A DNA stretch of 40,822 bases from Pseudomonadota bacterium (GTDB lineage Bacteria; Myxococcota_A; UBA796; SXON01). The position numbers and the translations under genes are program-made. How positions within the stretch are numbered: position 1 is the first letter of the stretch; the number at the start of each line of letters is the position of its first letter. This document shows, one piece after another, positions 1-6,470 of this stretch. The DNA lies in contig JAUXQH010000150.1 in assembly GCA_030685065.1 (NCBI GenBank), positions 1 through 40,822 on the forward strand, in the 5' to 3' direction. Below the pieces are notes generated by a model, which worked only from the letters and a program-made list of their open reading frames with translations, was not told the origin of the DNA and searched no databases.

Positions 1-301
1 AACCGGCCGCGCCCGCGCGGCCGCCCGCCGGGCCCCTCGCGCCGGGGCGGGCCGAGCCGTGCGCCGGCTCGCACGTCGGCGGCTACGGACAAACGCCCGC
101 TTTTTCAGGATGGCGGGTCCCCGAAGGCCGAGCGTCGCCACACCGCGGTCGCCTGGCGTGAAGGGACGCGCTCTCAACCCGACCATGCTCAGGAAAAGGT
201 GTTTTCGCGCGGGCTTTGCTCCCGACGATCCATGGGCCCCGGCTCTGTGGTGACGCCCAGCGCCTCCCTCCGAGGGGCCGACACCGGCCACGAGCGCTGG
301 A

Positions 302-475
302 CTCTGCTTCGATCGCGGGAACCGACCGCAGTCGGGTAGACCTCGACCTCTGATCCGAGTTCGGTCGCTGAAAGGCGCCCAATTGCGACCGAGGTCGGGG
401 AGGACATCGACCTCTGTTCCGACTCCGGTCGCGGAGAGGGGCCCAATTGCGACCGAGGTCGGAGGGGATGGGACG
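302..475. repeat. Three-unit tandem repeat carrying hairpins
   Basis: Two full 64-bp units begin with ctctg at 348 and 412; a shortened, diverged unit of about 46 bp precedes them from 302. Each full unit has an inverted repeat of two 14-nt arms with 2 mismatches: 355-368 with 385-398, and 419-432 with 449-462. The loops are 16 nt, and the right arm (gcgaccgaggtcgg) is identical in both. The left arms differ from each other, yet each still pairs at 12 of 14 positions. Function unknown; a protein-binding array or structured transcript is possible. Confidence 0.7.
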
Positions 476-797
476 GTCAGGTCGAGATCGGTCGTTTGTC
501 TGTCGGCCCACGTGAGGGCGGGGCCGTCGGTGGCGTACCGGGTGCGCGCCCTCACACGGGAGTCCTCCGGCGCGGCGCGGGCGCGGCGCGTTGGGGCGCT
601 ATGCACATCCGAGGTGGAAGCGCGGGAAGTAGGATGTGACGGCCGGCCGGGGCGTCACAGGCACATCATCTTGTCGAAGTTCCGGTAGGGCTGGTCCTCC
701 TAGAAGGCCCACGACAGCGTCACAGCTCGGTCCGAGTCGTCCGTGCCCCCCGCGGCAGCCCTCCGAAGGGCGGCCGGCCCCGCCGGCCGGCTCGGCC

Positions 798-823
798 GCT
801 CCGGCGCCTCGCGGCGCCGGAGC
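798..823. repeat. Perfect 11-bp stem-loop
   Basis: gctccggcgcc (798-808) pairs perfectly with ggcgccggagc (813-823) around a 4-nt tcgc loop. A second perfect stem, cggccggc (771-778) with gccggccg (782-789), lies just upstream. No T-tract follows, so a factor-independent terminator is not supported. It may end transcription entering from the left or simply reflect GC-rich spacer DNA ahead of the operon at 954. Confidence 0.4.
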
Positions 824-953
824 CCGCCAGCCAAGCGCGAAGCGCGCGCCCGCAGGAGGGCGACGGCCGGCGTCCGGCGGCCGGGCCGCCCGCACCGCAT
901 CGAGGCCGCCCAGACCGCCCGCCCAACGGTTAGCCGGCCCGCGAGAGGTGCAC

Positions 954-1703
954 ATGGGACCCACCGCGTTCGTGACCGGGGCCACTTCGGGGTTCGGCGA
1001 GGCGATCACGCGCCGATTCGTGGCGGAAGGGTGGCGGGTCGTGGCGTGCGGACGGCGCGTCGATCGGCTGCACGCCCTGCGCGCCGAGCTGGGCGACGCC
1101 GTGTTTCCCCTCGAGCTCGACGTGCGCGACCGGGAGGCCGTGATGGCGGCCGCCGAGTCCTTCCCCGAAGAGTTCGGGCCGGTGCGGGTGCTGGTGGCCA
1201 ACGCGGGCCTCGCGCTCGGGCTGGGGCCGGCCGACCGCGCGGACCTCGACGATTGGGACACGATGGTCGACACCAACGTGAAGGGCCTGATGTACAGCGT
1301 CCGCGCGCTCGTGCCGCAGATGGTCGCCGCGGGCGGGGGGCACGTCGTCACCATCGGGTCGGTAGCCGGCAGCTACCCGTACCCGGGCGGCAACGTGTAC
1401 GGCGCAACCAAGGCGTTCGTGGCCCAGCTCGCGCTCAACCTGCGGGCGGACCTGGTCTCGAAGGGCATCCGGGTGACCGACATCGAGCCCGGGCTGGCGG
1501 AGACGGAGTTCTCGGTCGTGCGCTTCAAGGGCGACGCGGAGAAGGCGGCGAAGGTGTACGAGGGCGTCGAGCCGATCCGGCCGGACGACATCGCGGACAC
1601 GGTGTGGTGGGCGGTGACCCGGCCGGCGCACATCAACGTCAACCGCATCGAGATCATGGCGGAGTGCCAGGCGTTCGGCCCCTTCCAGGTCGTGCGGTCC
1701 TGA
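954..1703 (+). CDS. ydfG: SDR-family NADP-dependent dehydrogenase, YdfG-like
   Basis: A 249-residue classical short-chain dehydrogenase, expected to be cytoplasmic. The Rossmann cofactor motif TGATSGFGEA is at 8-17, two arginines after strand beta-2 (34-35) suggest NADP(H), NAG is at 83-85, and the catalytic set is Asn108, Ser136, Tyr149 (YGATK) and Lys153. Sequence runs such as GGNVYGATKAFV, RVTDIEPGL and the RFKGD segment closely follow E. coli YdfG, a 3-hydroxy acid/L-allo-threonine dehydrogenase related to malonic semialdehyde reduction. Start chosen at ATG 954 behind gagaggtg; the frame is open further upstream but that part is Arg/Pro-rich noise. First gene of a four-gene set; its TGA overlaps the next ATG (TGATG). 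The family is clear, the substrate inferred. Confidence 0.9.
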   Translation: MGPTAFVTGATSGFGEAITRRFVAEGWRVVACGRRVDRLHALRAELGDAVFPLELDVRDREAVMAAAESFPEEFGPVRVLVANAGLALGLGPADRADLDDWDTMVDTNVKGLMYSVRALVPQMVAAGGGHVVTIGSVAGSYPYPGGNVYGATKAFVAQLALNLRADLVSKGIRVTDIEPGLAETEFSVVRFKGDAEKAAKVYEGVEPIRPDDIADTVWWAVTRPAHINVNRIEIMAECQAFGPFQVVRS

Positions 1704-2512
1704 TGCCGGCTCACGACGATCGCGCCGCCGCGTCCGGGCACGCCGCGTACGACCACGCCGCGTCGTTCGGTCACCACGCGGAAGCGTACGCCCGCCACCG
1801 GCCGACCTACCCCGCGGCGCTGTTCGACTGGCTCGCGGAGCTGGCGCCGTCCCGACGGCTCGCAATCGACGTGGCGTCGGGCGCCGGTCAGGCGGCCTTG
1901 GCCCTGGCCGCGCGCTTCGACCGGGTCGTGGCGACCGATCGGAGCGCGGAGCTGCTCGCGACGATCCCCGCGCACCCGCACCTCACGACGCGCACTCAGC
2001 CCGCCGAGGCGCTCGACGTGGGCGAGCCCGCGGATCTCGTCGTCACCGCGCAGGCGCTCCACTGGTTCGCGGAGGAGCCCTTCTGGTCACGGGTGCGGGC
2101 TGCGCTCCGCCCGGGCGGCGGGGGGCCCGGCGGCGTGTTCGCGGCCTTCGGCTACGCGGACTTCACGATCTCACCCCGGATCGACGCGGTGCTCGCCCCC
2201 CTCCACGCGGCGCTCGAGCCGCACTGGTCGCCCCGGAACCGCCTGCTGCTCGACGGCTACCGATCGATCGCCATCCCGTTCGAGGAGCTTCCCGCGCCAG
2301 CGTTCACGATCCGCATCGAGTGGTCGCGCGCGGAGCTGCTCGCCTACCTCGGAACCTGGTCGGCGGTCACCGCGCTCCGTACGCAGGGGCACGACGTGCT
2401 CGGCGCGCTCGCGCCCACGCTCGCCGCGGTGTGGCCCGACGACGAGGTCCGGGTGGTCGAGATGCCGCTGGCGGTGCGGGCCTTTCACGTCGGGAGCGCA
2501 CATGTCGGGTGA
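1703..2512 (+). CDS. Class I SAM-dependent methyltransferase
   Basis: 269 residues. The N-terminus (YDHAASFGHHAEAYARHRPTY) is typical of the family including trans-aconitate methyltransferase and yeast Tmt1/Crg1-like enzymes. SAM motif I is IDVASGAGQAALALA, followed by an acidic residue at the end of beta-2 (VVATDRS), then the motif-IV-like VVTAQALHWF and the post-motif LRPGG. The substrate cannot be read from sequence; small carboxylic acids are precedent in the family. The start overlaps the stop of the dehydrogenase (TGATG) and its 3' end overlaps the next ATG by 11 nt, indicating translational coupling. Confidence 0.85.
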   Translation: MPAHDDRAAASGHAAYDHAASFGHHAEAYARHRPTYPAALFDWLAELAPSRRLAIDVASGAGQAALALAARFDRVVATDRSAELLATIPAHPHLTTRTQPAEALDVGEPADLVVTAQALHWFAEEPFWSRVRAALRPGGGGPGGVFAAFGYADFTISPRIDAVLAPLHAALEPHWSPRNRLLLDGYRSIAIPFEELPAPAFTIRIEWSRAELLAYLGTWSAVTALRTQGHDVLGALAPTLAAVWPDDEVRVVEMPLAVRAFHVGSAHVG

Positions 2513-3194
2513 GAGCCTGTTTCCCGAGCCGAGCGCGTTCCTCGACGCGGAGGGCTTCATCCGCGCGCACACGCGGCTCCAGGTCCCGCCGCTCGTGCCG
2601 GAGATGCGCCTCTTCCTGGCCGACGAGCTCACGCCGCTCTGGCAGGCCACGGAGGACACCCTCGGAAAGAAGGGCCTGGAACCCCCGTTCTGGGCGTTCG
2701 CCTGGCCGGGGAGCCAGGGCATGGCGCGGTGGATCCTGGACAACCCCCAGGAGGTGGCGGGCAAGCGGGTGCTCGACATCGGCGCTGGCGGCGGGCTCGC
2801 GGCGATCGCGGCGGCGCGGGCCGGGGCGCGGGCGATCGCGAACGACGTGGATCCCATGGCGATCGTGGCGGCGCGGCTGAACGCGGCCGAGAACGGCGTC
2901 ACGATCGAGGGAGTGTGCGCCGATCTGCTCGACACCACCCTCCTCGACACCGACCTGGACGCCGAGTTCGTGATCGTGGGCGACCTCTGCTACGAGCGCG
3001 CACTCTCGGAGCGGCTCCTCGCGTGGCTCCATCGGCTCGCGCGGACACGTCGGGTGCTGATGGCCGAGCCGGGGAGGGCGTTCGCGCCGCGGGCGGGCGT
3101 GCGGCCGGTGGGCACGTACGTGGTGCCGACGCTGTTCGATCTCGAGAACCGAACGGAGCGGACGGTGGTGCTGCTCGAGATCGAGGCGGGATAG
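2502..3194 (+). CDS. Lysine methyltransferase of the METTL20/ETFBKMT type
   Basis: 230-residue seven-beta-strand methyltransferase. PFWAFAWPGSQGMARWILDNP precedes motif I (VLDIGAGGGLAAIAAARAGA), then NDVDPMAIVAARLNAAENGV and the post-motif GDLCYER. This arrangement, with a D-x-x-Y-E element, is that of MTF16-family lysine methyltransferases, especially METTL20 (ETFBKMT), which methylates the electron transfer flavoprotein beta subunit in animals and some bacteria. Cys replaces the common Phe in the D-x-F-Y-E motif. No ETF gene is in the window. Overlaps the preceding gene by 11 nt and is followed after 3 nt by thiE. Family assignment is good; the protein substrate is inferred (PrmA-like ribosomal protein methyltransferases are the other possibility). 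Confidence 0.8.
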   Translation: MSGESLFPEPSAFLDAEGFIRAHTRLQVPPLVPEMRLFLADELTPLWQATEDTLGKKGLEPPFWAFAWPGSQGMARWILDNPQEVAGKRVLDIGAGGGLAAIAAARAGARAIANDVDPMAIVAARLNAAENGVTIEGVCADLLDTTLLDTDLDAEFVIVGDLCYERALSERLLAWLHRLARTRRVLMAEPGRAFAPRAGVRPVGTYVVPTLFDLENRTERTVVLLEIEAG

Positions 3195-3197
3195 CGA

Positions 3198-3815
3198 ATG
3201 CCGCCCGCAGCGTCCCTCGGAATGTCCCCCTTCGCGCTCCCCCCCGGCCTCTACGGGATCGTCGAGCCCACGCTCGGGGATCCGCTCGAACAGGCGCGGA
3301 TGCTGTGCGACGAGGGCGCCGCGGTCGTTCAGCTGCGCTGCAAGGGGTGGCCTGCCGCGCGGCTGCTCGCGCTCGCCGAGGCGTGTCGGGCCTTGCCTAT
3401 CGTCGTGATCGTGAACGACAACGCGAGCGTGGCCGCCGCCGTGGGGCTCCCGGTCCACCTGGGGCAGGACGACGGCGCCGATCCGCGTTCTCCCGCGTCC
3501 CAGGCCGCCGGCGGGATCCCGTTCGGCCGCTCCACCCACACGCTCGAACAGGCCGCCACGCCCGGTGGCGCCGCGTACATCGGGTTCGGGCCCGTGTTCG
3601 GCACCGACTCGAAGGCCACGCCGTGGTCCGCGCGCGGGGTCGAGCTGCTCGCCCGAGCGGTCTGCGTGTCGCCCGTGCCCGTCGTGGCGATCGGCGGCAT
3701 CACGGTCGAGACGCTCCCCGATGTGCGCGCCGCCGGGGCCCACGGATGGGCCGTCATCGGGGCGATCTGGCGCGCCCCGGACCCGCGGGCGGCGATCCGG
3801 GCCCTGTCGAGCTGA
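3198..3815 (+). CDS. thiE: Thiamine-phosphate synthase
   Basis: Joins HMP-pyrophosphate and thiazole phosphate to give thiamine phosphate. The 205-residue TIM-barrel protein shows the expected order: LYGIVEPTLGD, VVQLRCK (pyrimidine site), IVVIVNDN, PVHLGQDD, the GRSTHTLEQA loop, YIGFGPVFGTDSK and VVAIGGIT at the phosphate end. Length is usual for ThiE. ATG 3198 directly follows the upstream stop; a second ATG at 3222 is also possible. No other thiamine genes are nearby and no TPP riboswitch is visible, so here thiE is the last member of a methyltransferase/dehydrogenase operon. Divergence is moderate; TenI-like function is the alternative. Confidence 0.88.
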   Translation: MPPAASLGMSPFALPPGLYGIVEPTLGDPLEQARMLCDEGAAVVQLRCKGWPAARLLALAEACRALPIVVIVNDNASVAAAVGLPVHLGQDDGADPRSPASQAAGGIPFGRSTHTLEQAATPGGAAYIGFGPVFGTDSKATPWSARGVELLARAVCVSPVPVVAIGGITVETLPDVRAAGAHGWAVIGAIWRAPDPRAAIRALSS

Positions 3816-3881
3816 CACGAAGCGACAGGTCATGACGGGGCGGGCTGTCCGTGCGCGCGGGGCGCCCCTACTGTCTGGGGC

Positions 3882-4862
3882 ATGGCCGGACGTTCGCAGA
3901 TGCACCCCGAGTCCACCGCCGCGACGGCGCTCTACCGGTCGCTCGCCGGCCCTTTCCCGGCGGTCCCGTCGGGCTGGTTCTGGGATCCGCGGGGCGCCGA
4001 CCTCCACCGGGTTCGAACGGGGCTGGTCGACCACTACCCGGCCCGCGTCGAGCGGGAGCTCTTCCGGGAGCATGCGCCCATGCTGGTGGGCCTGTTCGAG
4101 CCCCGTGAGGTGGCGGATCTGGTCCCCTCGGCGAGCCGCCACGTGCGCGCGCTCGTGGGCGCGATGCTCGACCGCACGCCGAGGGGCCGCTGCGCCGTGA
4201 TGGACACCGAGCCCGAGCGCCTCGTCGCGTCCGTGCGAAGGCTGGCGGCCGACTACCCGCGGCTCGACGTCCGAGGAGAGCTGGGGGATTGTCTCGGGCG
4301 CGCCTGGCCGCTCGGCATGGGCGGTGCGCGGATGCTGCTCCTCTCGGCCGTCGGGCCCGATGGCCTCGATGCCGCCGCGCTCCTCCACCTCCTCCGACGC
4401 CTCGCCGCGCGCCTGGCGCCGGACGACTCGCTCGTGCTCGGGGTGGACCTCGGGCGCGATCCGGCCGCGCTGCTACGCGCGTGTGAAGACCCGGAGGGGA
4501 TGGCGGCCGCCTTCCATCGGAACGCCCTGCGGGTGATCAACGCGCGCTTCGGCACCGACCTCGACCCCGCGAGCTTCTCCTTCGAGGCCGTGTGGGACGC
4601 GGCGCGGCGGCGGGTGGAGACGCGGCTCCGTCCGACCTTCGCGCGGAAGCTGGCGCTGCCGGGCGCCGCGGGAGTGCTGCGGCTCGACCCGGCGCGCCCG
4701 TGGGTGACCGGGCGCGTGGGCACATGGACACGCGCGGCGCTGCGGGAGGGGGTGGCGGGGGTGGGGCTCGTCTTGTCCGCGTGGCTCACGGATCCCGACG
4801 AGGGCCGGGCCCTGGTCGTGCTCCAGCGCCCGGCGGGAGTCCCGATCGATCCGGGTCCCTGA
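3882..4862 (+). CDS. Diverged EgtD-like (histidine methyltransferase fold) protein
   Basis: 326 residues. The framework is that of EgtD/DUF2260, the SAM-dependent histidine N-alpha methyltransferase of ergothioneine synthesis: FWDPRGADLH at 34-42, YPARVERELF at 52-61, GVDLGRDPAALLRA at 187-200, and HRNALRVINARFGTDLDPASFSFEAVWDA split across 212-240. However, the usual LGSGS SAM loop reads VPSASRHV at 81-88, and the C-terminal His-Glu-containing segment that binds histidine has no equivalent (LRLDPARPWVTGRVG instead). Catalysis on histidine is therefore doubtful. ATG 3882 is 66 bp after thiE; a strong terminator follows at 4944. No egtB/egtC partner is present. Confidence 0.7.
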   Translation: MAGRSQMHPESTAATALYRSLAGPFPAVPSGWFWDPRGADLHRVRTGLVDHYPARVERELFREHAPMLVGLFEPREVADLVPSASRHVRALVGAMLDRTPRGRCAVMDTEPERLVASVRRLAADYPRLDVRGELGDCLGRAWPLGMGGARMLLLSAVGPDGLDAAALLHLLRRLAARLAPDDSLVLGVDLGRDPAALLRACEDPEGMAAAFHRNALRVINARFGTDLDPASFSFEAVWDAARRRVETRLRPTFARKLALPGAAGVLRLDPARPWVTGRVGTWTRAALREGVAGVGLVLSAWLTDPDEGRALVVLQRPAGVPIDPGP

Positions 4863-4943
4863 CCCCAGGGCCGAGGGGAGAACGAGGGCGCCGCGCGAAA
4901 CGGCTTGCGGGTCCCGCGGAGGCCGGGTAAGATGCCCTCGACC

Positions 4944-4987
4944 CCCACGATGCGCATGTCAGCGGTATCGTGGGCGTTTCTCTTTTT
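4944..4987 (+). terminator. Rho-independent terminator of the EgtD-like gene
   Basis: A perfect 8-bp stem, cccacgat (4944-4951) with atcgtggg (4967-4974), and a 15-nt loop are followed by a T-rich run (tttctcttttt, 4977-4987). It lies 82 bp past the stop codon, between convergent genes. On the opposite strand there is no T-run, so it serves the plus strand only. Confidence 0.8.
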
Positions 4988-5026
4988 GGCGTCCGCTTCC
5001 GCCCGCGGGGCACCGGCGGACGTGCA

Positions 5027-5668
5027 CTACCGCACCCCGCGGCTCGCGAGCCACGCCGCCCACTCCTCGGGCCGGTTCAGGTTTCGCACGCAGTCCGGAT
5101 CGTCCACCGGAACGCGCGTCGCGCCGGCCACGCGGTCTTCGAGGCGGGGCACCCGGCCGCCATCCGCGACGTCCGGGTGTGGCGCGCACAGGCGGATCGG
5201 GTGGCCGGGCTGGCCGTTCCAGGTGGGGATCGCCGGGCCCGGCGCCGCGAGGAGGCGGGCGAGGGTCTCGGGGCGTGCCGGGGGCACGTCCACAGGGGTG
5301 AGCAGGACATCCCCCGCGCCCTCGAGCGCGAGGGCGGCCGAGTGCGCCATGTCGGTGCACTTCCAGCGGAAGTTGAAGACGACCCGGACCCCGCTGGGGA
5401 GGGTGCGAAAGTGCTCGAGAGCGGCGTTGCCGAGGACGACGGTGACCGGGAGGCCGGCGGCCCGAAACGCGTCGACGTGCGCACGGAGCAGCGGCACGCC
5501 ATCGAGCACGAGCAGGCCCTTCGGCCGTCCCATCCGCGAGGACGCTCCGGCGCACAGCACGATCGCGCGTCGGGGCGGCTCCGCGGCGGGTGCGAAGGGG
5601 GGCCCCGCGGGGGAGGCTGAAGGCCGGCTGCGACTCGACAAGAGGCCTACCGTGCTACGTGTGGACAT
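5027..5668 (-). CDS. MobA/MocA-like nucleotidyltransferase
   Basis: 213-residue GT-A-type nucleotidyltransferase. The signature LCAGASSRMGRPK (38-50) is the nucleotide-binding loop with the conserved Lys; LLTPVDVP holds the metal-binding Asp, and WNGQPGHPIRL and a late DDPDCVRNLNRPEEW segment match the MobA/MocA/YgfJ group that transfers GMP or CMP to molybdopterin. Related enzymes act on sugar phosphates, so the acceptor is uncertain. About 33 extra Pro/Ala-rich residues precede the domain; ATG 5668 is the only clear start. No other molybdenum cofactor genes are nearby. Divergent from the Crp-like gene across a 112-bp repeat-filled spacer. Confidence 0.8.
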   Translation of the reverse strand: MSTRSTVGLLSSRSRPSASPAGPPFAPAAEPPRRAIVLCAGASSRMGRPKGLLVLDGVPLLRAHVDAFRAAGLPVTVVLGNAALEHFRTLPSGVRVVFNFRWKCTDMAHSAALALEGAGDVLLTPVDVPPARPETLARLLAAPGPAIPTWNGQPGHPIRLCAPHPDVADGGRVPRLEDRVAGATRVPVDDPDCVRNLNRPEEWAAWLASRGVR

Positions 5669-5700
5669 TCGTGGACCCCCGCGGCCGAGGCCACACTCTG

Positions 5701-5784
5701 AGGCGTTCAGACAGAGGCATTCAGACAGAGGCTTTCAGATAGAGGCGTTCGGACGGAGGCGTGCAGATGAAGGCGTGCAGATGC
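5701..5784 (+). repeat. Six 14-bp tandem repeats running into the Crp-like start codon
   Basis: Six head-to-tail copies of a 14-bp unit, consensus aggcgttcagacag, fill 5701-5784 without gaps. Copies start at 5701, 5715, 5729, 5743, 5757 and 5771; the central ones drift (caga/taga, ggacgg) and the last two read aggcgtgcagatg. The ATG of the Crp-like gene (5781) is formed inside the sixth copy. The fifth copy forms another ATG at 5767 opening a six-codon frame (MKACRC) that ends at TGA 5785-5787, overlapping the real start. Every copy carries an agg that could act as a weak ribosome site. Role unknown: operator array, leader-peptide control or slippage-prone tract. Confidence 0.9.
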
Positions 5785-6470
5785 TGAAGACCAAAGCGTG
5801 GTTCATTCGTCAGAACCCTCTGCTCACCGAGCTGCCCGAGCGGGAGTTGGAAGCGCTCGACCAGATGTCCGAGAGCATCGAGGTCCGCCGGCGCCAGCTC
5901 ATCTGGGAGCCGGGAAACGCCGCCACGACGATCTACCTCGTGCGCACCGGCATCGTGAAGCTCTCGAAGGTCTCGGACGAGGGCCGCGAGCTGACCCTCC
6001 ACTTCTTCACGCGCGACAACCTCTTCGGTGAGCTCGCCGTCATCAGCGAGCAGCCCCACGACACCGTGGCGGAGGCGTACGAAGATTGCCTGCTGCTCGG
6101 CATCGGCAAGGACGACTTCAACCGCTTGCTCATGCGCACGCCGATGTTGGCGATGCGGATGATGCGCCTGGTGGGCGAGCGGCGCCAACGGCTCGAGAAC
6201 CGGGTCGAGAACCTGCTCTTCCGCAGCGCGCATGCCCGCCTCGCGAGCCTGTTCATCGAGCTCGCGCTGACCTTCGGGGTGCGCGACAGCCGCGGCGTGA
6301 TCATCAACCTGAAGCTGACCCACAAGGAGATCGCGAGCCTGATCGGGGCCACACGGGAAACCGTGAGCTTCGCCATCCTCGATCTCCGCAAGGACAACCT
6401 CATCCAGACCGAGGGCAAGCGGGTCATCCTCATCGACGAGCCCGGGCTCAAGGCCTTGCGGGACGCGTGA
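5781..6470 (+). CDS. Crp/Fnr-family transcriptional regulator
   Basis: 229 residues, usual family length. An N-terminal cyclic-nucleotide-binding-type beta-roll (about 12-130) includes GIVKLSKVSDEGRELTL and GELAVISEQ; the long dimer helix is at 120-148, and the C-terminal winged helix (165-228) has the recognition helix ATRETVSFAILDLRKDNLI. The Arg-Ser pair that holds cAMP phosphate in Crp (after GEL) is replaced by His-Asp-Thr, and there are no Fnr-type N-terminal cysteines. The effector is therefore unknown and may be neither cAMP nor an Fe-S cluster. ATG 5781 (alternative GTG 5775) lies in the last 14-bp repeat. The TGA overlaps the ATG of the following lipoprotein gene. Confidence 0.9.
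   Translation: MLKTKAWFIRQNPLLTELPERELEALDQMSESIEVRRRQLIWEPGNAATTIYLVRTGIVKLSKVSDEGRELTLHFFTRDNLFGELAVISEQPHDTVAEAYEDCLLLGIGKDDFNRLLMRTPMLAMRMMRLVGERRQRLENRVENLLFRSAHARLASLFIELALTFGVRDSRGVIINLKLTHKEIASLIGATRETVSFAILDLRKDNLIQTEGKRVILIDEPGLKALRDA

Larger units (their letters stand above)
1..953. other. Gene-free GC-rich leader region
   Basis: No open frame here has the composition or motifs of a real protein. The stretch holds a three-unit repeat with hairpins (302-475, listed separately), a short inverted repeat at 636-658 (gtgacg ... cgtcac), and very GC-rich DNA at 750-945 with several perfect stem-loops, the clearest being 798-823. On the minus strand 747-655 gives a short protein-like reading (ending YRNFDKMMCL) broken by a TAG at 702-700, which might be the end of a decayed gene. 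The first gene starts at 954. Confidence 0.6.

Noticed and set aside
636..953. N-terminal extension of the dehydrogenase frame
   Set aside because: The extension is Arg/Pro/Ala-rich without conservation; the cofactor motif begins at residue 8 from ATG 954, as in the family.
3198..3260. TPP riboswitch ahead of thiE
   Set aside because: Only 3 bp separate thiE from the previous gene and no THI-box pattern is visible upstream.
4905..5780. Long plus-strand open frame continuous with the Crp-like gene, beginning with a signal-peptide-like stretch (MRMSAVSWAFLFLASASARG)
   Set aside because: It lies opposite the well-supported nucleotidyltransferase, has no conserved features and crosses the terminator and 14-bp repeats; the regulator has normal length from 5781.
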